From Candidatus Nitrosopumilus sp. (GTDB lineage: Archaea; Thermoproteota; Nitrososphaeria; Nitrososphaerales; Nitrosopumilaceae), in NCBI GenBank assembly GCA_029861785.1, contig JAOTYR010000006.1:1-36552 (forward strand): a stretch of DNA of 36,552 nt. Direction: 5' to 3'. The translations under genes and the position numbers were made by a program. Below, piece by piece: positions 9,067 to 18,724 of this stretch (the stretch's first letter is position 1; each line of letters starts with the position of its first letter). Below the pieces are notes generated by a model, which saw nothing but the letters and a program-made list of their open reading frames with translations, ran no database searches and had not been told where the DNA came from.

Positions 9067-9975
9067 ATGGTTGAAAGTGTAAATCAAAAAGATAGGTGCC
9101 CGAGATGTGGTAAAGGAACATTAGTGACAGATGCCAGTACTGGTGAGAATTTCTGTGGAAAATGTGGTTTCGTCATTACTGAGAAAGTAGACGAATCAGG
9201 CCCAGAATGGAGATCATTTTCAAATGAAGGAGAAAACAAGAGTAGAGCGGGAGTTCCAACATCCTTGGCAATGCACGATATGGGATTGGCCACAGTTATC
9301 AATCCACAAAACAGAGATGCTACAGGAAAGCCCCTGACGGCAGCAATGAAAAGCACAATTGAGAGACTAAGGACATGGGATAGCAGAAGTCAAGTTCATG
9401 AACCAGTTGATAGAAATTTTAGACAGGCATTTAGTGAACTAGACAGATTAAAAGATAAACTTGCAGTGGGGGATTCAGTAATTGAAAAGGCCGCGTATAT
9501 TTATCGTAAAGCATTAGAGAAAGGACTGGTTAGAGGAAGGTCTATTTCGGCATTAATTGCATCAGCACTTTATGCGGCTTGTCGTGACACAGAGACACCT
9601 AGAACACTAAAAGATATTGGACAATCTAGCAACATTAAACGCAAAGATATTGCCAGATGTTACCGGTTATTGTTAAGAGAACTTGAATTAAAAATGCCAG
9701 TAGTTGATCCCGTAAAATGCATTGCAAGAATTGCAAGCAAAGCTGGGTTATCGGAAAAAACAAAAAGAAAAGCTACCAAGATTTTACAAACTGCAGAAGA
9801 AATGAAAATTTCTGCAGGTAAAGACCCAATGGGTTTAGCTGCTGCAGCGTTGTATGTTGCATGTGTTACAAATGGGGAAAACAAAACCCAGCGTGATGTG
9901 GCCGAAGCTGCCGGAGTTACTGAAGTTACAATTAGAAATAGGTACAAAGGCCTAAAGATTGCATTAAATCTCTAG
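9067..9975 (+). CDS. tfb: Transcription initiation factor IIB (TFB), paralog 1
   Basis: Zinc ribbon CPRCGKGTLVTDASTGENFCGKCGFVI, B-reader region, two cyclin repeats, C-terminal HTH GVTEVTIRNRYKGL. Confidence 0.96.
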   Translation: MVESVNQKDRCPRCGKGTLVTDASTGENFCGKCGFVITEKVDESGPEWRSFSNEGENKSRAGVPTSLAMHDMGLATVINPQNRDATGKPLTAAMKSTIERLRTWDSRSQVHEPVDRNFRQAFSELDRLKDKLAVGDSVIEKAAYIYRKALEKGLVRGRSISALIASALYAACRDTETPRTLKDIGQSSNIKRKDIARCYRLLLRELELKMPVVDPVKCIARIASKAGLSEKTKRKATKILQTAEEMKISAGKDPMGLAAAALYVACVTNGENKTQRDVAEAAGVTEVTIRNRYKGLKIALNL

Positions 9976-10977
9976 TGCAGTTTCTTGCTTTGAATAAAAA
10001 TAATTTATTATCAATATACTAATTGATAACACCCCAGAAATTAAAAAAACTATTTCCATGGTATTAATTAGCGAATGAGAAAAAGCATCATCAACTGAAA
10101 TGAAACTTATCTGTGAAATGAAATTTACATATGAAAATACAAAGTAATTAGTCCCCCAATGCACAAGAATTGCAGGGATTAATCCAAATCTAAAATATAA
10201 CCAACCCAAAATAATTCCACTAGCAGTAGCTTGTGCAAATTTTCCGTTACTCCATGGCTCTCCAGAGATTACATGAGAGAGTCCAAAAAATATAGCAACA
10301 AGGATTATCAAAATTAACGCCTTTTTTGAATCAAAGATAAGCAGATAATGAGAAGGAGACCAAAGTGATTTGAAAAAATGTTTAACAGAGGTTCTTTGAG
10401 AATAAAATGCAAATAAAGGGATTCCAATTAAAATTACTCGAAAACTGATTTCCTCAGTGATTGGGGCAAGACTGACATAAAAAAACTTAGTAAGATCGTT
10501 TTCAACAACTGGAGGAATGGTAGGAACACCAAATCCTTCTTGAATGAAATTAATTATTGCAGATATTAATATCAAAATCGAAAACCACTTGGTAACAGCT
10601 ACCATGTAGTTTGATTTTGTTTTTAGAGTACCATGAGATAAAAGAGAAGACATTGTTTTTAGAAAACCATCTTTTGGACCAAACATTGCAATAGTGAAAA
10701 AAATTATGTATATTGACCACAGAACAATAAATGCATCGCCAATTTCAAAACTTAATGGAATTGTAATGTCAAATCCGGTTGAAAATATTTCAAATGGATT
10801 TATAGGGAATTGAAAATTAATATCATCGCCTAGTTCACTGTTAAACATGACAAATGCACCTAGAGGAAACGAAAGAAACATCATACCAAATATTACTGAT
10901 AAAAGTGCAGAGTGAGGAATTCCAATCCCTTGTAGAATTTTATTTGAGGTTTGCAATTTTGGTCTAATGAAGTTCAA
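9964..10977 (-). CDS. CPBP-family intramembrane metalloprotease
   Basis: EEISFRVILIGIPLF, FFGLSHVISGEPWSNGKFAQATASGIILGWLYFRFGLIPAILVHWGTNYF. Confidence 0.85.
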   Translation of the reverse strand: MNFIRPKLQTSNKILQGIGIPHSALLSVIFGMMFLSFPLGAFVMFNSELGDDINFQFPINPFEIFSTGFDITIPLSFEIGDAFIVLWSIYIIFFTIAMFGPKDGFLKTMSSLLSHGTLKTKSNYMVAVTKWFSILILISAIINFIQEGFGVPTIPPVVENDLTKFFYVSLAPITEEISFRVILIGIPLFAFYSQRTSVKHFFKSLWSPSHYLLIFDSKKALILIILVAIFFGLSHVISGEPWSNGKFAQATASGIILGWLYFRFGLIPAILVHWGTNYFVFSYVNFISQISFISVDDAFSHSLINTMEIVFLISGVLSISILIINYFYSKQETALEI

Positions 10978-11272
10978 TACTTGCTTCTGGGAATCCCAAG
11001 TTGATCAGAGTTTCTTTAATTGTGTCTCGATGATCACCTTGCAAAAATATGTATCCTTCTTTGGCAGTTCCACCACATGCATATTTGTTCTTTAATTCTT
11101 TGGCAACATTTTCCAAATTATTTAACTTTGAATCTAATCCCTCAATCATAGTTCCTTTTTTCTTAAAACGTCTGGTTTCTAAACGAATTATGATTTTTGT
11201 ACTGTCTTTTGCAAGTTCGCCACAAGCACAGAGATCTTCAGGAAGGCCACAGATATTACAAATTACCGCCAT
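10964..11272 (-). CDS. Translation initiation factor 1 (SUI1/eIF1 family)
   Basis: LPEDLCACGELAKDSTKIIIRLETRRFKKKGTMIEGL...LKNKYACGGTAKEGYIFLQGDHRDTIKETLINLGF. Confidence 0.93.
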   Translation of the reverse strand: MAVICNICGLPEDLCACGELAKDSTKIIIRLETRRFKKKGTMIEGLDSKLNNLENVAKELKNKYACGGTAKEGYIFLQGDHRDTIKETLINLGFPEASIELH

Positions 11273-11375
11273 GCGTTCGAAGAATGTTGCTGTTACGCAC
11301 TATTAAGCCTTCTTAGAGGAAAAAGGGCATGTAAATAATAATTGGATTTTTTAAACAGAATGTTAAATGGAATGC

Positions 11376-11699
11376 ATGTCAGATGACTTAACAAAAAAGG
11401 CAGCAGATATGTTACTTCAAGGAGCTACTCTTCTAAAAGAACCATGTCCTTATTGTTCAGGAGTTAGAGTGATGAAGGAAGGTAAGGCATTGTGTGTCAG
11501 CTGTGGGCGAGAACCAGAAAAACGAGACATACCTCAACAAAATAACAAAGAACAAAAAACTCAACTAATGGAAATGTTAGAAAAAAAACTCCAAACTTTA
11601 TCTGAGGAATTAGAACAGGAATCTGATCACCAAAAACAGCAAAACATTCTAAAATCAATCAATTCCCTCATCGAAGCAATAGATAAAATAAAAAGATAA
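11376..11699 (+). CDS. Sjogren's syndrome/scleroderma autoantigen 1 (p27) family zinc ribbon protein
   Basis: MSDDLTKKAADMLLQGATLLKEPCPYCSGVRVMKEGKALCVSCG. Internal ATG preferred over the track start at 11367. Confidence 0.8.
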   Translation: MSDDLTKKAADMLLQGATLLKEPCPYCSGVRVMKEGKALCVSCGREPEKRDIPQQNNKEQKTQLMEMLEKKLQTLSEELEQESDHQKQQNILKSINSLIEAIDKIKR

Positions 11700-12070
11700 G
11701 AATAAAGTTTAGAACGCAAATTTTTTTATCATTAAACAGGTAGTCTTGGATTATTTTTTAGAAAGTCCTTTCCCATAAGGAAAGAGTATTAAACTAAAGG
11801 TTCAACACCGCTATTGGGTTTAACCATATGGAGACTCGCCTATCAAATGTAATAATAGAAAAAGATGAACTTGGACGGAGAAATAAAATTGAGATTTTTC
11901 TCCAATTATTTGATTGCTTCGATTTTAGTATTCCAATTCTCATCCCAAACACCAAAAATGAACAAATGCAGGTAGTATCAAAAATTTATTTAAAGAACAA
12001 CTTTGGCATATCTTAAATGATGTATTTTTATTATTCTGATATTAATCTACTTTTGGGATAGTTTTAGAAG

Positions 12071-12859
12071 TTGGATGATTATAATAAATTAAAAAAATCA
12101 TTACGAAATACTCAGTATCTCATCATCATAGTAATGGGTTTAGTAGTAATAGGATTTGCTTTTGATTTTCTTTCAGTTCAAAAAACTGTATCTACTAACG
12201 AAGAAAACCTTCAGACTAAACCGCTTAAAACTCAATACATCGTACAAAACCTGAAGGGTGATGCAATCGAAACATGGTATGCATGGCAACCTCGAGATAA
12301 ACTCGAAATCCAAATTGTTGGAGAAAATAATTATCCTACAGAAAAAATTGATGCCATCAAAAAAGCGATTCTTTCAACAGATATAATTGAAATTGATAAT
12401 AGCTTGGTGTTTAAAGGAGATGAGGGAACCTATTCTTATTATTGGATAGGCTGGAAGGGAGCAGCAGACCACATAAGAGAACAACGTGGAATTGAAGAAC
12501 CTCTCGAAATTATTTTTACTGATAAAGATAATGCAGATGTTATCATCACCCTTACAAATTCAAAAAGTGGAGAAGGATTGTCTGGCCAAACAAGTTCTTC
12601 TGTAAATGATGCAGAACAAACAATATTGAGATCATTTGTTACAATTTATGAAGCAGATAAATTATCTAATGAACTTATGGAGATAATAATTCGGCACGAA
12701 TTTGGGCATGTCGTAGGTCTTGCACATTCCACCGCACCAGAAGACTTGATGTATCCAGTAATTCAAACACCCGCACCATTCATTTCTGAATGTGATATAG
12801 ATGCCTTATTGCATCTCTACACAGGAGGAAAGACAAGTCAAGTGGTGTGTGAAAGATAG
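12071..12859 (+). CDS. Membrane-anchored metzincin/matrixin-like zinc metalloprotease
   Basis: N-terminal TM, HEFGHVVGLAHS (HExxHxxGxxH) followed by Met-turn-like DLMYP; TTG start. Confidence 0.82.
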   Translation: MDDYNKLKKSLRNTQYLIIIVMGLVVIGFAFDFLSVQKTVSTNEENLQTKPLKTQYIVQNLKGDAIETWYAWQPRDKLEIQIVGENNYPTEKIDAIKKAILSTDIIEIDNSLVFKGDEGTYSYYWIGWKGAADHIREQRGIEEPLEIIFTDKDNADVIITLTNSKSGEGLSGQTSSSVNDAEQTILRSFVTIYEADKLSNELMEIIIRHEFGHVVGLAHSTAPEDLMYPVIQTPAPFISECDIDALLHLYTGGKTSQVVCER

Positions 12860-13105
12860 ATTCTGATCATTTCAAAAAAATAATTACAAATTTCAGGTTC
12901 AATTCTAGAGTCAGATCATTTTTTGGGAAATATTTTAGGCGGAATAAAACTAATTTAAAAAAACCCACCCCTGGCTTGCCTATTTTTTTGAGTTTATCTA
13001 TCCAGTACTAAAAGATCTATGGATTTTGAAAATTTCTGATTTAAAGCCTAATTCAGGCATGCCAATAAAGTTTTTATGTCAAATTCATTGACTTGAAAAT
13101 TAGCC

Positions 13106-13273
13106 ATGAGTAGTAGTAAAAAATCAGCCCCTCTACCAGCATCAAGTGGAGGATTGATGAGATTCTTTGAAGATGAAACTAAGGGATTTAAAATAGATCC
13201 AAAAATTGTAGTTAGCATACCAATTAGTCTAATCGTTGTTTCTTGGGTAATTGAACTATTAATAACTCCGTGA
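13106..13273 (+). CDS. Preprotein translocase subunit Sec61-beta/SecG-like
   Basis: 55-aa ORF missing from the track: MSSSKKSAPLPASSGGLMRFFEDETKGFKIDPKIVVSIPISLIVVSWVIELLITP*. Archaeal Sec61beta pattern (LxxxxGLxRFFEDE..G.KI.P..V, then one TM). Confidence 0.9.
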   Translation: MSSSKKSAPLPASSGGLMRFFEDETKGFKIDPKIVVSIPISLIVVSWVIELLITP

Positions 13274-13280
13274 TTAAACA

Positions 13281-15020
13281 ATGGAAAAAGCAGAAGATGA
13301 TGTTTCAAATATTCATAACAGGTTCTCCCTTACACTAATCAACCCATCATCACATTATTTCTCACTTGTAGTTTCGCTACTTGTGGCAACAGCAATTACT
13401 TCAATAACTCATTTGATATATCTTGGTTCTGATGAATTGTGGTATAGAATTCCAGCAGTTGTTGCAACGTTAGGGGTGATTCAGTTAATTGATACAAAGT
13501 TTACGAAAAGAAAGGAATATTCAAAAGCACTTCACGCATCTCTATTTGGGAATTTAATTTGGCTCTTAACATTAGTGATGGGAATAGCTGCAAGCATATT
13601 TTTGTCAAAAGAGATATCATTATTTTTCATCACCTTTGGAATGTTTCTGTTTGCCAGTTTCAGGATAGGAATTTTCACCACCACTTTAGGTGCAAGTATT
13701 AGAAAAGGATGGGCAATATGTCTCGTCCAACCACTTGCAATGTTTTTAGTTTTAATTCCATTTGAAATGTGGACTCGAATGTTAAATGATCCTATAACCT
13801 TGGTATACGGAATTTCATTTTTAATAATTGCAAGTGTTTGGTCATTTTTAACAGATAGAGCAGGTAGACCAGGAATGGAAAGTACACATAAAACTATTCA
13901 AGCATATTTAGCATCACAAAAAAACGATTATTCAGAAGCCGAAGAAATAATGGAGCAACGCTCAAGTTTGACCAAAGTTGCCACAACACAAATCAGACTA
14001 CACTCACCCACACATCAAACCGATTTTAGAATGGTTTTACCTGAGATTCATCCAGGCCCATATCACCCAGTAGGTGGAAGTAATATTCCGTATCTGATTT
14101 ACAAGAATCTTGATTCCTCAGCTATGGTGATGCATAGCATATCAGACCACTCATTGAACATTCCTTCAAGAGATCAAGTTGAAAATTATTTAAAAAATTT
14201 AGACAATAGTTTTACTAAGGCAGAAGGATTAACATGCACAGAGCCTGTAACTGTTCAGATTAACAAGGCCAGAGTCATCGGATTACTTTTTGGAGAAAAC
14301 CCATTATTGTTTTTATCATTGTCTCCTCATGGGATGGAAGACATTCCAAGCTTTATGAAAAAAGAAATAGAACAATATGCAAAGAACAGGAATTACTCAA
14401 AACCATTGATTGTAGACACACATAATGCAATGGGAAAGGAGATCTCAAAAGAAGATTCAGAGAACATGTTAAAGGCTGCAAAATCTTGCCTCGATACATT
14501 AATTGGAAAAGAAAGCCACCGTATAGAATTTGGATATGCAAATTCTGATGACATGGATGTGTGGACTGAAGATTTGGGAATGGGGGGACTAGGAGTAATG
14601 TGTCTTAAGATAAAAGAAAAAAAATACTTTCTTGCATGGGCAGATGCAAACAACATGGAAAATGGTGTAAGAGAAAAAATGGTACAAATTTTCGAAGATA
14701 ATAATTACAATCTCTTAGAAATATGTACATCAGATACACACTTTGCAAGAGTAAAGGCTAGGAACAAAAATGGATACTATCATTTAGGTTTGATTACAGG
14801 GGCAGATAAATTATCAAAGTGGTTATTAGAAATTGCAAAAAAAGCAGAGAAAGAAATTGGAACTGCAAAGTATGAGATTCTTGAGAATCAGACAGAAGTA
14901 AAAATAATGGGTGATGGTATTTTCGAAGACTATTCTAAAGCTTTAGATAATTCTTTAAAAATTACCAAAGGATTCATGATTGGTTGCGCTATGTTCTTTT
15001 TGACTAGTTTGTTTCTATAG
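13281..15020 (+). CDS. DUF2070 family membrane protein
   Basis: 579 aa, N-terminal TM bundle, MVLPEIHPGPYHPVGGSNIPYLIYK, VDTHNAMG. Confidence 0.85.
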   Translation: MEKAEDDVSNIHNRFSLTLINPSSHYFSLVVSLLVATAITSITHLIYLGSDELWYRIPAVVATLGVIQLIDTKFTKRKEYSKALHASLFGNLIWLLTLVMGIAASIFLSKEISLFFITFGMFLFASFRIGIFTTTLGASIRKGWAICLVQPLAMFLVLIPFEMWTRMLNDPITLVYGISFLIIASVWSFLTDRAGRPGMESTHKTIQAYLASQKNDYSEAEEIMEQRSSLTKVATTQIRLHSPTHQTDFRMVLPEIHPGPYHPVGGSNIPYLIYKNLDSSAMVMHSISDHSLNIPSRDQVENYLKNLDNSFTKAEGLTCTEPVTVQINKARVIGLLFGENPLLFLSLSPHGMEDIPSFMKKEIEQYAKNRNYSKPLIVDTHNAMGKEISKEDSENMLKAAKSCLDTLIGKESHRIEFGYANSDDMDVWTEDLGMGGLGVMCLKIKEKKYFLAWADANNMENGVREKMVQIFEDNNYNLLEICTSDTHFARVKARNKNGYYHLGLITGADKLSKWLLEIAKKAEKEIGTAKYEILENQTEVKIMGDGIFEDYSKALDNSLKITKGFMIGCAMFFLTSLFL

Positions 15021-15657
15021 TTTTCATTTTTTCTAAATTACCATAAAATTCATCCACAAAAGAGGAAAATTGAAAAATCGGAACAATTGGGACACGATCG
15101 ATAAAATCAATTTTGTCTTGATACAGTGTAACTATTACAGGAACCGCAATAGATCCTGGTGTTTTTGAGATATAGTGCTTTGTTCTATCTACTTGTTTTT
15201 TTACTGCCTCAGACAATGCTGAAGAGCTGTATCTTTTCCAGTGTTTGCAATCAATTATCATTGCAACCCCCAATCGTATTCCAATTACATCAATTTCCAT
15301 TCTAGGTTTTGTTAGAATTAGATTTTTAATAATCGCAAAATTTTTTGTTTCTAGGATTTCAGCGGTTAATCCTTCAAAATCTCTCCAATTAAGAGCAATG
15401 GCGATTTCATCTAGAGGAAGGCCATTTTCAATTAACATCACAGCTGTTTTTAATTTGTCACTTTCTGCAAAGTAATATTTACAATCTTGTTTTGTACCTA
15501 TTCCAATTTTATAAAAATTTTCTAAAATTTTTTCTGATTCCTCATCATTAGTTTTTGTAATAGCAGAAAAGTCTTGGACGGAGATCCCTCCAGGAATAAT
15601 TCCAGGTAAAACATCTAAGATATTTTTCGTAAATTTCAATCGAATTTGAGATGACAT
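15004..15657 (-). CDS. wHTH plus PD-(D/E)XK restriction-endonuclease-like protein
   Basis: ETKNF...KPRMEIDVIGIRLGVAMIIDCKHWKR (E...D...DCK core), N-terminal helical/HTH region. Confidence 0.6.
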   Translation of the reverse strand: MSSQIRLKFTKNILDVLPGIIPGGISVQDFSAITKTNDEESEKILENFYKIGIGTKQDCKYYFAESDKLKTAVMLIENGLPLDEIAIALNWRDFEGLTAEILETKNFAIIKNLILTKPRMEIDVIGIRLGVAMIIDCKHWKRYSSSALSEAVKKQVDRTKHYISKTPGSIAVPVIVTLYQDKIDFIDRVPIVPIFQFSSFVDEFYGNLEKMKTIETN

Positions 15658-15733
15658 TTAAGATGATATAGGTTTTAGCAGCTAATAATACAAGGTTATA
15701 ATGAAATAGGTTTTATTAAGACCATCTCAAATT

Positions 15734-18196
15734 ATGAGCATGAATTTATTGCTAGTAATTACACTAGCTTTTGTAATTACAACTTTAGGAATTAACGAAA
15801 TTTTCGCAGAAAATAATACATATTTTGATTCTGTGAAATTCATTCAGTATTTAGATGAAAATACTGCCCTTGAAGAAGTAAGAAATGGGAATTTAGATAT
15901 CTATTATTATAGAATTTCGGCAGATAGGTTAGAAAATTCAAAGTCCAGAGAAGGACTAGATGTTTTTGATTCTACAGGAGGTTCATACAGCATATTGCTA
16001 AATCCAGCAGAAACTGAAAAATTCAATCCATTCTCCTTAAAGGAGGTAAGATTTGCTCTAAATTATCTTGTAGATAGAAAATTAATTGTAAATGAGTTAA
16101 TGGCAGGATATGGAGCTCCTATGATTTCATACTATAGTCCATTTGATCCAGAATACCTTACAATAATTGAGCAATTAGAGGCATTCAATTTCAGATACAA
16201 TCCAACATTAGCTGAAGAGATAATCACAAAGCAGCTCAATGATAGAGGGGCAACTAAAGTTAATGAAAAATGGGAGATAGATGGCACTCCGATTGAAATT
16301 ACATTTTTCATAAGAAGTGATGATCCGGTTAGAAAATCAATTGGAGAGATTTTAGCTTCAGAATTAGAAAGGATTGGATTCACTGTGAAAAAAGATTTTG
16401 GAGATTTGAATAAGGCCTTTGTAGTTGTCTATGGTTCAAACCCTGCAGATTTGAAGTGGAATTTATACACCGAAGGTTGGGGGAGATCTGCGTTTGTAAA
16501 ATACGACTCGGTAGGATTGGGTCAAATGTATTCACCATGGTTTTCAAATATGCCAGGATTCAATGATCCTACTTATTGGAACTATCAAAATGAGTATATA
16601 GATAATTTAACCCAAAAGATCTATACTGGAGACTTTCAATCTTCTAAAGAAAGAGAACAATTAATTCAGGAAGCAGTGGTTGAGGGAATAAATGAATCAG
16701 TTAGAATTTTTTTGGCAAGTAAGGTTGATCAATATGTTGTAAATCAAGGAATACAAGGAATTGTAAACGACTTTGGTGCAGGTGTACCAACTAGATTTAC
16801 GCCAATAAATGCTCAAAGTGATAAAGATGAATTAGTTATTGGCGTTAAACAAATCTATCAGGGATCTTGGAATCCAATATTGGGTTTTAGTGATACCTAT
16901 AGTAGACAGATATGGGGAATCTTATCAGATCCTGTTACCTTCAAGCATCCATTTACTGGAGAAACTATTCCTGTTCGAGGAGATTGGAAAGTGGAAACTG
17001 CTGGTCCTGATGGAAGATTAGATCTTCCAGATGATGCAATAATGTGGGATCCCTTTATCCAGGAATGGAGAAAAGTTCCCAACAACGCCACAGCCATAAG
17101 TAAGGTTACCTTTGATCTTGAATTCAGCAATTGGCATAACGGTCAGAAAATGGATATGAATGATGTTCTTCATTCATTGTATTTTACTATAGAATGGGGA
17201 ACTCAAACTGGTGAGAATGACAAAACATTTGATACAGAATTCACACCACGTGCAGCACAAACTGTTCAGACACTAATTGGAGTAAAACCAATCGATGAAA
17301 ATACCATTGAAGTGTATGTAGATTATTGGCATTTTGATGAAGGGGAGATTGCTGATTGGGCATCACTTTGGAGCACAATGCCATGGGAGATATTTTCCTC
17401 CATAGAACAGGCAGTTATTGACGGAAAAGTAGCCATATCAAGATCCGGCTCTACTAGTAAAAATATCAGCTGGGTATCTCTGATAATTCCTAATGATGCA
17501 CTTGTAGTCCAAAGTTATTTGGATGAATTTAAAAATGAAAAATTCATTCCATCATCATTAAAGGGATTCGAATCAAATTTAGAGTATTTTGAAGAGAGAT
17601 ATTCTGCATCCTCAGATTGGATTACAAAAAATAATCATGCAGTGATCAGTAATGGACCATTTTACCTTAATGCATATTCTCCAGAATCAAGAACCATAAG
17701 CGTATCTGCATTTGATGATAATTCATACCCTTTCAAAGCAGGTCATTGGTCTGCATTTGAAAATACTCAATTTCCAAAAATAATAGAGATTCAAGTTCCA
17801 AAAATATTTCAAAAACAAGAAGAATTGAATATCATTGTAAAGACATCTCATACAGATTCGATTCTTTATTTCTTAAATAATAATAGAGGAGACCTAGTCT
17901 CATCGGATACAATCAAAGTTAACGAAGATCCAACTAGAATTAAAATTTCAACCGAGCAAACCAGAGAATTAGGTGTTGGAGCAAATGATCTTAAGATATT
18001 TGCAATATCAAATTCCGTACTAAAACCTGATTTTTACTCTACAAGCTTTCTAGTTACGGATTCTCAAAATAAATTACCTGAGACTTTTCAAGATAATACA
18101 CAATTAATTGATACCGAGGAAGTAGCCCCATGGCTTGCAATACCCATCATTGGCATAATAATTGCGATTATAATTTTTGTTAAAAAAAGAAAATAA
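15734..18196 (+). CDS. Membrane-anchored ABC-type (family 5, OppA-like) substrate-binding protein with apparently permuted lobes
   Basis: Signal peptide; FIQYLDENTALEEVRNGNLDI...LKEVRFALNYLVDRKLIVNELMAGYGAP; later KVTFDLEFSNWHNGQKMDMNDVLHSLYF and ISNGPFYLNAYSPESRTI; C-terminal TM WLAIPIIGIIIAIIIFVKKRK. Confidence 0.85.
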   Translation: MSMNLLLVITLAFVITTLGINEIFAENNTYFDSVKFIQYLDENTALEEVRNGNLDIYYYRISADRLENSKSREGLDVFDSTGGSYSILLNPAETEKFNPFSLKEVRFALNYLVDRKLIVNELMAGYGAPMISYYSPFDPEYLTIIEQLEAFNFRYNPTLAEEIITKQLNDRGATKVNEKWEIDGTPIEITFFIRSDDPVRKSIGEILASELERIGFTVKKDFGDLNKAFVVVYGSNPADLKWNLYTEGWGRSAFVKYDSVGLGQMYSPWFSNMPGFNDPTYWNYQNEYIDNLTQKIYTGDFQSSKEREQLIQEAVVEGINESVRIFLASKVDQYVVNQGIQGIVNDFGAGVPTRFTPINAQSDKDELVIGVKQIYQGSWNPILGFSDTYSRQIWGILSDPVTFKHPFTGETIPVRGDWKVETAGPDGRLDLPDDAIMWDPFIQEWRKVPNNATAISKVTFDLEFSNWHNGQKMDMNDVLHSLYFTIEWGTQTGENDKTFDTEFTPRAAQTVQTLIGVKPIDENTIEVYVDYWHFDEGEIADWASLWSTMPWEIFSSIEQAVIDGKVAISRSGSTSKNISWVSLIIPNDALVVQSYLDEFKNEKFIPSSLKGFESNLEYFEERYSASSDWITKNNHAVISNGPFYLNAYSPESRTISVSAFDDNSYPFKAGHWSAFENTQFPKIIEIQVPKIFQKQEELNIIVKTSHTDSILYFLNNNRGDLVSSDTIKVNEDPTRIKISTEQTRELGVGANDLKIFAISNSVLKPDFYSTSFLVTDSQNKLPETFQDNTQLIDTEEVAPWLAIPIIGIIIAIIIFVKKRK

Positions 18197-18197
18197 T

Positions 18198-18692
18198 TTA
18201 ATTCAACAGTCCATACTCTTTTAGAATACTCTCTATCTGATCCTCAGATTCTAATTTAGAATATTCCTCCAAAAGATTTTGATTTAGATCATAGAAGGTA
18301 TGACCCCACTTGAATTTATCAAGCAAATCAAGAGCATTTTGTTTAAATCCTAAAATAAATAATGATGCAGAAATTGCCTCTGCAGTTGTAAGCTTGTTTA
18401 ACTTTGAATAATTTACAGGGTTACCGGCAAGTAATGGAGGTAACTTTCTTTTTACTCCAACAAACTTTTTGGAGAATGCTTGATCCGCTAGATTCCATGA
18501 ACAATCAATCCCAACTATTGAATTTACTCGAGATTTATCTTTTGGAAGTAGTACTTTATCAGAAAAAGGATTCAATACAAGATTTTTTTTATTCGTATTT
18601 TTAACATCACTTGCAATTTTAAATTTCACCATCTTAGCAGCTGTACATTTCTTTGGATCATCTTGGTTAAATCGTAGAACGTATAGTTTCAA
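18198..18692 (-). CDS. tsr3: Tsr3/DUF367 family rRNA aminocarboxypropyltransferase
   Basis: LYVLRFNQDDPKKCTAAKMVKFKIA, VLLPKDKS, GIDCSWNLAD, RKLPPLLAGNPVNYSKLNKLTTAEAISASLFILGF. Confidence 0.92.
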   Translation of the reverse strand: MKLYVLRFNQDDPKKCTAAKMVKFKIASDVKNTNKKNLVLNPFSDKVLLPKDKSRVNSIVGIDCSWNLADQAFSKKFVGVKRKLPPLLAGNPVNYSKLNKLTTAEAISASLFILGFKQNALDLLDKFKWGHTFYDLNQNLLEEYSKLESEDQIESILKEYGLLN

Positions 18693-18724
18693 TAAAATTT
18701 GGTATTAAAATTTCTATTTGGATT

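Noticed and set aside
11828-12016. 62-aa ORF as a confident CDS
   Set aside because: No clear family and weak coding signal; kept only as context for the hairpins before it.
13057-13064. GGCATGCC palindrome upstream of the Sec61beta-like gene as another copy of the 28.4 kb dyad
   Set aside because: Different spacing and length from GGCAT-N0-1-ATGCC; an 8-bp palindrome is easily chance.
13048-13308. 86-aa minus-strand ORF
   Set aside because: Antisense shadow of the Sec61beta-like gene and the DUF2070 start.
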